A DNA stretch of 64,000 bases from Aculops lycopersici (Eukaryota; Arthropoda; Arachnida; Trombidiformes; Eriophyidae), in assembly GCA_015350385.1 (NCBI GenBank), contig WNKI01000004.1:902174-966173 (forward strand), in the 5' to 3' direction. This document shows positions 21,724 to 29,974 of this stretch, in pieces; positions within the stretch are counted from its first letter, which is position 1; every line of letters begins with the position of its first letter. Made by a program: the position numbers and the translations under genes. Under the pieces are notes generated by a model that saw nothing but the letters and a program-made list of their open reading frames with translations, was not told the origin of the DNA and did no database searches.

Positions 21724-23451
21724 CTACTCCCTCAACTCCTCAATGGTTGCATAGTCTCTGTGCTTTGCCAGCCCAATTGCCAACTTCCTGGGTTTTGGTG
21801 GTACATGGGGTGGATAAACCTGGCTTTGTGACGGTTGTTGGATGATGGTTGTGTATTCAACATGAGTTGATGGGCTTACATTTGAGCTTTGTGCAGCCCC
21901 CACCCCACTCTTCCCAACACAGAAAGCACAAATCACGATAAAAAACACAAAACATACGACTGAACTTCCGATTCCGTAAACCTTTGGATCTTGTAGGTCA
22001 AGTACTATGCTACCATTAAACTTGCTGTAGGCCTGCTCCAATTGTTCAGTTAAGTTACCAGTTGCCCTGATGTACTCCAATGTAGTCCTCAATTTGGTGC
22101 TTTCAATAAAAGAGTCATTTGGTTGAATCTGTTGAATCCTAGCATGACTCGCCTCCGAACTCATTGTTATCAATTGAACCTTATGTTGGTGTCCGTAAAC
22201 TTGGAATTCTCTCGCTGGATCGATCTCTATGGGCCACGGTGGACACACTTCATCACGTCCACTTATTGTAATGTTGTATTCATAACATTGTATAAAGCTA
22301 GCCAGGCTTGTTTTCTTTACTACAGGTGGGTACACCTGAGCCCTGGTCTTGCGATCAAAAGACTTGGCTACCCAGCCTGTACTAAACTTAGGGTCAGTAA
22401 AGTTAGCAATTGAACAATTCTCAAAAACCGCGTATTGTTTGGGTTCTGGGATGGCAGTGGTGCAATTCGAGGTTGCATTATGCAATGCAAAAGTTGGACC
22501 TTGGTACACATTCAAGGTCTCTTCTGATGTCCCCACATTAGACCAGGCAACAAATGGATCAGCTTTCAAGATAGTTGCATCGAAGTCGGAAATTCTGATG
22601 GCAAACTTAAATGCAATGAGGTTCTTAGGTAAGATCTTCACTGACATTAGCTTGACATCATCATGCGACATTGTTCCTAGTCCTGGTAGGCCAAAGAAAT
22701 CTGCCATTTCTTGGTACGGTAGCTGTCCTGTTGTTATGCCATTTGCTAGTTTGATAGCTTGATCACTTTGTGCCTTCATGCGGATACCTGCTTGGCTGCC
22801 TGACCACACGCTGTCGATACTAGTCATAGCCACCTCATGTTGTAGTTGCTGCATATCAAGTAGTTGTTCGCCCAATGTGACAATCTGCTTCTTCATATCC
22901 TCAATAGCTCTTGAAGATGAGTAGGCAGAGTTCTTCAATACCTCCAGTTCCCCTTTGATGCCTAGGAGGTCCTTTTGGATTCTTGGTATCTGTTGCCTAG
23001 GTGAATCCTCATGAAAATAGTACAGTCCAGTTTGACCACCAGCTATAGCTATCGCTGCCAGGCTGAGCAAGGTTACAATTTCACGCCGATCTCTTGTCAA
23101 TGCCCTGTTAGATTTCTTGTCCTTGATTGCCGTAATTAGTCGATTGTAGGCAGGTGTCCATGTGGTGTTATGGGAAAACACACAGTGGTCAAGTAGTCGG
23201 TCGTACATCTTCTTAATCAGGTCATACTTGCTCCTTCCAACATGGTCTCTCAGGTCTTCAATAATGCCACATCCAGATATTGGTATGTAAGTATACTCCA
23301 TAATGAGGCGGCCAACATCTACCGAGTGAGCCTCCTCCAGCCACACAATCTGGGGAGCCCGTTTGTAGTAGCCCATGTTGTCACCCTCGCCTAGGTGAAG
23401 CCCTACCACTAATAGAAGAGCTACAACTCCCAGCAGGTTCTTGACTTTCAT
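21724..23451 (-). CDS. Envelope-like class I fusion glycoprotein of the retrotransposon
   Basis: 575 residues. Residues 1-23 form a signal peptide. A basic RDRR at 120-123 looks like a furin-type cleavage site. It is followed at once by a hydrophobic Ala/Ile/Leu/Gly stretch (about 125-138), the position of a fusion peptide. A helical heptad-like region follows (about 160-210), then several N-glycosylation sequons. A single membrane anchor (about 493-512) leads to a tail of about 60 residues with proline-rich PPHVPPKPRK and two YxxI signals (YTTI, YATI). This layout is that of class I envelope/F proteins; baculovirus F and errantivirus env share the plan, but I do not see their diagnostic sequence. 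It starts 71 nt inside the pol 3' end in another frame, so expression needs splicing, reinitiation or a frameshift. The ORF is intact. Confidence 0.8.
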   Translation of the reverse strand: MKVKNLLGVVALLLVVGLHLGEGDNMGYYKRAPQIVWLEEAHSVDVGRLIMEYTYIPISGCGIIEDLRDHVGRSKYDLIKKMYDRLLDHCVFSHNTTWTPAYNRLITAIKDKKSNRALTRDRREIVTLLSLAAIAIAGGQTGLYYFHEDSPRQQIPRIQKDLLGIKGELEVLKNSAYSSSRAIEDMKKQIVTLGEQLLDMQQLQHEVAMTSIDSVWSGSQAGIRMKAQSDQAIKLANGITTGQLPYQEMADFFGLPGLGTMSHDDVKLMSVKILPKNLIAFKFAIRISDFDATILKADPFVAWSNVGTSEETLNVYQGPTFALHNATSNCTTAIPEPKQYAVFENCSIANFTDPKFSTGWVAKSFDRKTRAQVYPPVVKKTSLASFIQCYEYNITISGRDEVCPPWPIEIDPAREFQVYGHQHKVQLITMSSEASHARIQQIQPNDSFIESTKLRTTLEYIRATGNLTEQLEQAYSKFNGSIVLDLQDPKVYGIGSSVVCFVFFIVICAFCVGKSGVGAAQSSNVSPSTHVEYTTIIQQPSQSQVYPPHVPPKPRKLAIGLAKHRDYATIEELRE

Positions 23452-26400
23452 GATCTTCTTTGATATTGATGATCTTGAGTAGATGTGTAGTTTGCGCAGC
23501 GCTTACGCCCTTGGTTAATAGATCAGCTGGCTGGTCAGTGGTCTCAATATACTCTAGACTAACTCTATTTTCACTCACTTGTTGGCAAATATATTTGTAC
23601 CTTAAGTCAATATGTTTTAAACCCGGTGAGTACTTTTGAGTTTTGATCGCTCCGAGTGCTGGTTTGCAGTCTATATATAGCTTAGGTTGTCGGTACTCAA
23701 TGCCCAACTCATCTAGCATGTTGATTAACCAGGCCAGCGATCGACTGGCTTCACTCGCTGCCACAAACTCAGCCTCACAGGTGGACAAAGCAACCGCCTG
23801 TTGTCGCATTGAATTGTACATGATAAGGTTCTTGTTTATGGTCACCACAATGCCACTAATAGAGCGGCCTGACTCTCTATCTTTGGCCCAGTCAGCGTCG
23901 CTAAATGCTTCAATGTTCACGTTGGTGTCACCTCCGTGCCTGTAAACAAGCGCAAGTTCTCTCGTTCCCTTAACATACCTCATCAGTCTCTTGGCAGCTT
24001 CCCAATGCTGCTCCCTAGGTTTATGATTAAAAGTTGAGAGGAAGATCGTCGGATATAAGATGTCTGGTCTCGTGTTCAATGCAAGGTACAACAGGCTTCC
24101 CACTGCTGACCTGTAAGGTGCATCCGTTTCAGCGCCAGCATCTTTGGTTTTCCCTATCACATTTTTCAAATCAGCCATCGGTGTTGATACCGGGCGACAG
24201 TTTTCAAGTTTGAATCTTTTCAACATGTCGTCGATATATCTCCTCTGGGTAATCGTTAATCCATTTGCATTTCTATTGATTTCTAGGCCCAGAAAGATGG
24301 AGCCGCTAACAGCCTTGGTCTTGAACACTCTGTTCATCTTTTCTAGAAGATTCTCACATTCTCTCTTTGTGTTCCCTATAATTAATCCGTCGTCCACATA
24401 CACGACCACAAACATTGATTTGCCTGTGTTGGTGTACACACATGGATCTGATTTGAGTGGCCACAGGCATAAATCCGCCATAGTAGTTTTGAACTTGGAG
24501 TTCCATGCACATGGGGCTTGTTTGAGCCCATAAAGGGCCCGCTGAAGTCTCAAGCACTTGTTCGCTGGTACCTGCAGGCCTTTCGGCGCTTCAATGTAGA
24601 TAGTCTCTTTCAGTTCTCCGTTGAGAAACGCCGTGGTGACATCGAACGCCTGAAATGCTAATTGCTTGACCACAGATATCGCTAGTAGCAGTCGTATGCT
24701 GTTGGTGGTGGCGACCGGTGCAAAGGTTTCGACAAAGTCGACCCCTTCTCTTTGCTCATAGCCACGTGCCACCAACCTGGCCTTGTACCTCTCAATGTTG
24801 TTGTTGCTATCCCGTTTTATCGCAAAAACCCACTTTGTTGTCAGCGTTGTGCCTGAGCCTGGACGATCTACTACTTTCCATGTACCATTCAGTTCATGTG
24901 CCTCAAATTCAGATTCAATCGCAGCCAACCACGAGTCTTTGTTTGGACCATAAACCGCCTGCTCGAAAGTTCTTGGAACCATGGGGTCCTCTCCTTCCTG
25001 CATAGCCGACAAGAAAAGCCGTTGGAAAGTTTGCTTCAGTTGTCTCGCTATAGTCGGTGTCGAACTCGAGCTAGTGTTGGCAAGTGTGCAGGTACTATTT
25101 GTATCAGCTATCGCTTGGTCTTTGTCACTTTGCACCGCCTTGTACCCTCCCACACTCGGCTCACTGATGTCCATAGTTTCCTGACTCTCCGTATCATGAG
25201 CTACCGAGTCCCTACTGGAGTCATTACGGAGTTCGGCTCGTCGGATATCATGGAAAAATTTATCAAGCTGTTCCTCTTCTATGTAGGTCTTTCCATTCTT
25301 CCCCACTTGTTTCTGATCACCCATCTCCCTCTCATAATACTTGTAATCGGGAGCACTTGGTTCAACTCGTTCATACTCATGTGCATCTCCATCAATTTCA
25401 GGTGCTGAACTATCAACAGAACTCAACTGGTGGTTTTTTGGATTAAGACGGGTTCCGCTCGTTGCATACAACTGTCCACGTCCAGTGTCTATTTGTACTC
25501 GATCTGCCTCTAATGAGTCCGATTCTCCATTATCATGTTCAAAAATCGATGACTTATGCGGTGCCAGGTAGATATCACAACTCTCTAAAACCTTGCGGGA
25601 CGACGGAATATACACGCGATAGCTGTTTTGTCTCGGTGTATATCCCACGACAAAACAAGGTCTCGTTCTCGCCTCGTATTTCCTCAAATGCTTCCCTTGG
25701 ATCATCACATGGGCCTCTTGACCAAAGTTCACCAAGTTTGAGATAACTGGTGCCCTTCCAATAAACCTTTCATATGGAGTCTTGATTGATTTTTTTGTTG
25801 GCAATCTATTGTTTAAGTATACCGCTGAGCTTAAGGCTTCCGTAAACAACTGATTCGGCAAGTTGGATGCGACCAGCATCGTCCTTGCAGAAGTGTCGAT
25901 AGTTTGCACAGTTCTTTCTATAAACCCATTGCTTTGTGGGGCATTAGGTGTTGAAAATTCTTGATTGACTCCGTTTTTTAGACAGAGCATTGCCATGCCT
26001 CTGTTCTTAAACTCAGTGCCTTGATCAGAGAGAATGGTTCTTATTGGTCGCCCTGACCCGCTCTCGAATATTATGAACAATCTATCGACTGCCTCTGTTG
26101 TCTCCATTTTGTTGTTCAGGAATTGTATAATGCAAAACTCACTGGACTCGTCCTTAGACAGAAGGTAGTAGCAATATTCGTTGTCTTTATTATTGTCAAT
26201 GTGTACAAGATCTAGGTGAACTCGTTCACCGACATCTTGCGCTTTCTCAGTATTCCTTGTTGGGTGCACAACATGTTTGGCCTTGCCCGCCGGGCAATCG
26301 GCACAAACAAATTCATCATCTGGATTTTCCATGTCCAGTGACTTGAGTAAAGTCTTCATTCTCTCTCTAGATGGATGGCCCAGAGCTTGATGCCATTCTA

Positions 26401-27694
26401 AGTTGGACCTCTTTGATTTCACAATCAAGGCTTGCTCTCTCTTCTTAACTTCAATGTCTAGTACAAATAAAGAATCTTTCAAGTTTGCATGAAGAATCTG
26501 AACTCCATCCGGATTATACAGTTTCCACGAGTAGTCATCTGAGGTGGTCATGGTTCCTTTCATCTGAGCCTTGACAGATTGTACAGAGAACAAATTAGTT
26601 GCCAGGCTGGGAATAAAGTTAACATTTTTCATTTCGCCTTCTATCTCAACACCATTGATCTGACAGCTGAACTTGATGGTCCCTTTTCCTAGAATTGGAA
26701 TTGATCTACCATCTCCAACTGAGGCTCCAAGAGGGTTGTCATAGAGTTCTAGCTGACTGAACCATAATGCATTGTTGCACATATGGCCAGTGGCCCCGGT
26801 GTCGACTACCCATAAGTTGCTTGCTTCAGAAGGCAAGTCACCTAGGTTGAGACAGATGTTTAGCTTGTGTGGCTGCTTGTCTCCATCTTGTTTGTTAGCT
26901 AGGTCCCCTCTCTTCTTTTCTGGACATTCCCTCCACCAATGTCCTAGCTGTCGACAATTTCCACACCTTGTTCTCTTCTTCAGTGCTTCGAGTTCTTCGG
27001 GTGTCAATTTTTGTTTTGGCCTGTTGAGCTTCGTTAGAAAGGCTTGTTGTCCATTCCCTTCCTTGCTAGCTAACTCACGATTCAATAGATTGGAGATTAA
27101 GTTATGCTTTGTCCTTTGGGCTGGGTCTGCCAAGCTGAATAGCTCAGTAATGTTACCGAACTCTGGTGGAAGTGATCCTATGATCGTGGCCAAATATACA
27201 TCCTCATCAATTTTGATACCCACAGATTCCATGTCTGATCTCATCCCGTCTAGTTTCCCAATATGGACATCAATAGAGTCAGCTGGATCCTTCAGGCCTC
27301 TAAAGAACTTTTGCAACAGGCGAAACTTGTTTGATCCAGTGGCTTCCGCATAGCTCAACTTTACTCTGTCAATTATGCTCTTCGCCGAGCGACTTCCTCT
27401 CACGAGGGCTCTATGCTCCGAGTCCATCGTTTCCAGTAAGATTCTCCTCGCCAAGAGGTCAGTTACTTCATCAACATTTTCTACAGTCATAGCTTGTTCA
27501 AGTCCTCTAAGTTTCAATTCAATTTCAATATCTTCAAACCACTCATGGAAGTTTTTCTTGTTCAATTTGGTTACCGAACTCAGGGAACCAACCATGTTGG
27601 GCACCCCTCTCTCAATGAGAGGCGCTCCACGACTCTCCATCACCTGATTCAGGTCATGACTTGTTTCGTTTGCATACTTGTTCTCTGAATCCAT
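23381..27694 (-). CDS. Gag-Pol polyprotein, Ty1/copia type
   Basis: 1,437 residues in one frame, close to Drosophila copia (about 1,409). Domains in order: gag (about 1-240); CCHC zinc knuckle CGNCRQLGHWWREC (244-257); aspartic protease with DTGA (298-301); integrase with HHCC zinc finger (HQALGHP to CADC, about 435-470) and catalytic Asp/Asp/Glu blocks (HLDLVHID, LSDQGTEF, NGFIERTVQ); reverse transcriptase with the FVVVYVDDGLIIG active site (about 1110); RNase H with EAFSDADWAKD, STCEAEF and HIDLRYKYI. All catalytic motifs look intact. Copia normally makes excess Gag by splicing; how this element does so is not visible. Confidence 0.95.
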   Translation of the reverse strand: MDSENKYANETSHDLNQVMESRGAPLIERGVPNMVGSLSSVTKLNKKNFHEWFEDIEIELKLRGLEQAMTVENVDEVTDLLARRILLETMDSEHRALVRGSRSAKSIIDRVKLSYAEATGSNKFRLLQKFFRGLKDPADSIDVHIGKLDGMRSDMESVGIKIDEDVYLATIIGSLPPEFGNITELFSLADPAQRTKHNLISNLLNRELASKEGNGQQAFLTKLNRPKQKLTPEELEALKKRTRCGNCRQLGHWWRECPEKKRGDLANKQDGDKQPHKLNICLNLGDLPSEASNLWVVDTGATGHMCNNALWFSQLELYDNPLGASVGDGRSIPILGKGTIKFSCQINGVEIEGEMKNVNFIPSLATNLFSVQSVKAQMKGTMTTSDDYSWKLYNPDGVQILHANLKDSLFVLDIEVKKREQALIVKSKRSNLEWHQALGHPSRERMKTLLKSLDMENPDDEFVCADCPAGKAKHVVHPTRNTEKAQDVGERVHLDLVHIDNNKDNEYCYYLLSKDESSEFCIIQFLNNKMETTEAVDRLFIIFESGSGRPIRTILSDQGTEFKNRGMAMLCLKNGVNQEFSTPNAPQSNGFIERTVQTIDTSARTMLVASNLPNQLFTEALSSAVYLNNRLPTKKSIKTPYERFIGRAPVISNLVNFGQEAHVMIQGKHLRKYEARTRPCFVVGYTPRQNSYRVYIPSSRKVLESCDIYLAPHKSSIFEHDNGESDSLEADRVQIDTGRGQLYATSGTRLNPKNHQLSSVDSSAPEIDGDAHEYERVEPSAPDYKYYEREMGDQKQVGKNGKTYIEEEQLDKFFHDIRRAELRNDSSRDSVAHDTESQETMDISEPSVGGYKAVQSDKDQAIADTNSTCTLANTSSSSTPTIARQLKQTFQRLFLSAMQEGEDPMVPRTFEQAVYGPNKDSWLAAIESEFEAHELNGTWKVVDRPGSGTTLTTKWVFAIKRDSNNNIERYKARLVARGYEQREGVDFVETFAPVATTNSIRLLLAISVVKQLAFQAFDVTTAFLNGELKETIYIEAPKGLQVPANKCLRLQRALYGLKQAPCAWNSKFKTTMADLCLWPLKSDPCVYTNTGKSMFVVVYVDDGLIIGNTKRECENLLEKMNRVFKTKAVSGSIFLGLEINRNANGLTITQRRYIDDMLKRFKLENCRPVSTPMADLKNVIGKTKDAGAETDAPYRSAVGSLLYLALNTRPDILYPTIFLSTFNHKPREQHWEAAKRLMRYVKGTRELALVYRHGGDTNVNIEAFSDADWAKDRESGRSISGIVVTINKNLIMYNSMRQQAVALSTCEAEFVAASEASRSLAWLINMLDELGIEYRQPKLYIDCKPALGAIKTQKYSPGLKHIDLRYKYICQQVSENRVSLEYIETTDQPADLLTKGVSAAQTTHLLKIINIKEDHESQEPAGSCSSSISGRASPRRG

Positions 27695-27809
27695 TTCCTC
27701 CTTTTTTTTTGTTTTAAGCTAAAAGAGCACACAATAATATCGGGATTACAAACAATAATTCTCTTCTTAACACAATATTTCTCTTGACAAAAGTTTTCAT
27801 TTAATTTTT

Positions 27810-27820
27810 GGCTGTTAACC
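27810..27820 (-). other. Primer-binding site matching tRNA-Asn anticodon arm
   Basis: GGTTAACAGCC directly follows the 5' LTR in element orientation. It is the exact complement of GGCTGTTAACC, the anticodon stem-loop of animal cytosolic tRNA-Asn(GUU). Drosophila copia likewise primes from an internal anticodon-arm fragment (of tRNA-iMet), not from a tRNA 3' end. The match is 11 nt. Confidence 0.7.
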
Positions 27821-27934
27821 TTTTAGATGTGTACACTGCTACACTCAGTTCTCAACTAACTTTATTATATCTTTTACACTACTCTCGTGGGCATGTGCGG
27901 GCTTCGGGAGCCACGCCCATCCTCACATGCAACA
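27821..27934 (-). repeat. 5' LTR of the copia-type element
   Basis: 114 bp, identical by eye to the other LTR. It contains the promoter by definition, but no clear TATA box is seen other than TATAATAAAG inside the U3/R region. Confidence 0.93.
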
Positions 27935-27939
27935 CGCCG
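27935..27939. other. Target site duplication, right copy
   Basis: CGCCG immediately after the right LTR. Confidence 0.9.
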
Positions 27940-28533
27940 TGCTCGCCCCGCGGCTGCGGCCGCCCCCCCGCGCGGTGCCTGCCCGAACGTCGCCCCCAGT
28001 ACAGCGCAGGCTGTTGCCTGCTTTTCCCACACACAAACTCATGGAAGCGACTGCCTGAGGGTTGCCTCCGTGGCGGGGCGGCAGCAGCAGCGTTGCACCG
28101 GCACTGCCAACGCTGCAGCAGCGATCAAGAGCACCAATGGAAGCAAGTACCAAGCAAGCGAGAGTGCTGCTGCTCCTGCTTTTGCCGACTCGGCGGCTAC
28201 TACTGCTGCGCCTGCACTGGGTAAAGTGGAAATTTGTTATGATGAATCAGTTGCAAGTTGCAAGCGAGTGAGAGCGAACCATACAAGCGAGCGAAGCACA
28301 AGCAATAGGCACCGAGCGCGCAGCCTGCGCTACAGACGGAATAATATAAAATCTCTATATTTCGTGGGCTACAAAATCGGTGAGGCTAAAACTATATTTT
28401 AGAATATATATATATATATCTATCTATCAGCCCCCGAAATATCTTTATTACAACTATATCCATCTCTCATCATTAACATTACTATTATTATCCAATGCAA
28501 AGGTGAGCACCTCACCTATTATTATCCAGATCG
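27940..28533. other. 5' spacer of MOF
   Basis: GC-rich for its first 120 bases, then Ala/Gln-like repeat-coded composition without a usable frame. A TA/TC tract lies at 28406-28428. A 17-bp inverted repeat, AGGTGAG-CAC-CTCACCT, sits at 28500-28516, just upstream of the MOF ATG. Confidence 0.5.
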
Positions 28534-29811
28534 ATGATAGAGGATATGAAAGTTGGCCGCCGGTATACAGTGGAACGAGATGGAATCTACTACGAGGCGG
28601 AGATTTTGGAAACACGCGAAGTTGTTAGAGGGGACTTGGCGCAAACTGAGTATTATGTTCACTATGATGGCCTCAATAGGCGACTAGACGAATGGGTAAC
28701 CAAGGAGCGATTCGACAATGCAAAGCATCCAAACGGCGAAAGTTCCGGCGAGGTAACACCAACCACCTTTAATAGCGATAGCAACTGTGGTATTGATACG
28801 CATAGAAAGCTAACGAGGAACTTGAAGAGGAAACATGACGAGATCAATCATATTCAAAAGTCACTCGCCGAGATGGACCCACAAACGGCCGCTTTGGAGA
28901 GGGAACACGAAGCCATTACTAAGGTCAAATATGTAGATAGAATTCAGCTAGGCAAATACGAAATAGATTCCTGGTACTTCTCCCCATATCCCGACGAGTA
29001 TGGACGCCAATCTAAATTATGGATTTGTGAATATTGTCTAAAGTATATGCGATTAGAGAAAACCTACAAGTATCATTCGGCTATTTGCACTTGGAAGGGT
29101 CCACCGGGTGTTGAAATCTATCAAAAAGATAATCTAAGCGTGCACGAAATCGATGGAAAACAAAACAAAGTTTATTGTCAAAATTTGTGTCTGTTAGCAA
29201 AACTATTCCTAGATCACAAGACGTTATATTTTGATGTTGAACCATTCTTATTCTATGTATTATGCGAAGTTGATAAGAATGGCTCTCATATTGTAGGCTA
29301 TTTCTCTAAAGAGAAACAATCGCCGGATGGAAACAATTTAGCTTGTATATTAACATTACCCCCATACCAGCGCAAGGGTTATGGAAAATTCTTGATAGCT
29401 TTCAGTTATGAACTCTCCAAAATGGATAGGGTTATTGGTTCACCAGAGAAACCATTATCAGATTTAGGCAAATTAAGTTATAGAAGTTACTGGTCTTGGG
29501 TGCTACTTGAGTGCCTTAGGAGCTATAGACAGGCCCCAGCGTCTTTGCAACAATTATCAGTTAGAGAACTGAGCTCCATTACAAGTATCACCCAATCCGA
29601 TATTATATCGACCCTACAATCACTAAATATGGTTAAATATTGGAAGGGCCAACACGTTATCTGTGTTACACCAAAAATTGTTGAAGAACATTTGAAGTCA
29701 TCACAATTTGAGCCACCTAAAATAATAGTTGATCCAAGTAGAATAAAGTGGACTGAGCATAGAAAGGTGCCGCCATTTTGTCGCGACGAGGACGAGGAGT
29801 TTTTAGTTTAA
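28534..29811 (+). CDS. mof: MOF / KAT8 histone H4K16 acetyltransferase
   Basis: 425 residues, one exon, near the 458 of human KAT8. A chromobarrel domain covers about 6-60 (YYVHYDGLNRRLDEWV). The C2HC finger has C165, C168, H181 and C185. The MYST acetyltransferase core runs about 140-415: HKTLYFDVEPF with the autoacetylated Lys (229), ACILTLPPYQRKGYGKFLIAFSYELS with the acetyl-CoA loop and Cys271, and SPEKPLSDLGKLSYRSYW with the catalytic Glu305. MOF acetylates H4K16 in the MSL and NSL complexes, driving dosage compensation in flies and broad gene activation elsewhere. It lacks the long N-terminal extension of Drosophila MOF. The retrotransposon ends 600 bp upstream. Confidence 0.96.
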   Translation: MIEDMKVGRRYTVERDGIYYEAEILETREVVRGDLAQTEYYVHYDGLNRRLDEWVTKERFDNAKHPNGESSGEVTPTTFNSDSNCGIDTHRKLTRNLKRKHDEINHIQKSLAEMDPQTAALEREHEAITKVKYVDRIQLGKYEIDSWYFSPYPDEYGRQSKLWICEYCLKYMRLEKTYKYHSAICTWKGPPGVEIYQKDNLSVHEIDGKQNKVYCQNLCLLAKLFLDHKTLYFDVEPFLFYVLCEVDKNGSHIVGYFSKEKQSPDGNNLACILTLPPYQRKGYGKFLIAFSYELSKMDRVIGSPEKPLSDLGKLSYRSYWSWVLLECLRSYRQAPASLQQLSVRELSSITSITQSDIISTLQSLNMVKYWKGQHVICVTPKIVEEHLKSSQFEPPKIIVDPSRIKWTEHRKVPPFCRDEDEEFLV

Positions 29812-29974
29812 GTATAAAAAGGGAAAGAAAGAAAAACAAGATGGATAGACCTAAGAAAATTGTCAAATAATTACAAAAACAAATTAGTAAACAAGAACAG
29901 CAATTGATACATCCATCTATATATATAGTATTGGTTGTTGATGTTTTAGTGTAATTATTATTCACTTCTTTGGC

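Larger units (their letters stand above)
21585..27934 (-). mobile_element. Complete Ty1/copia-type LTR retrotransposon with env-like gene
   Basis: 6,350 bp, transcribed right to left. Order in its own direction: 5' LTR, primer-binding site, 126-nt leader, gag-pol (single 1,437-codon frame), env-like ORF overlapping pol by 71 nt, polypurine tract, 3' LTR. Protease and integrase precede reverse transcriptase and RNase H, which is the copia (Pseudoviridae) order and rules out gypsy and BEL. Both LTRs are 114 bp and identical by eye; a CGCCG duplication brackets the element. No stop or frameshift interrupts either frame, so the copy is young and may be competent. An envelope gene in a copia element of an animal is unusual; the glycoprotein family of origin is not identified. 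Confidence 0.95.

Noticed and set aside
21585..27934. Gypsy/errantivirus identity for the env-bearing element
   Set aside because: Integrase lies before reverse transcriptase and the protease/YVDD/RNase H blocks are copia-like, so gypsy is excluded despite the env.
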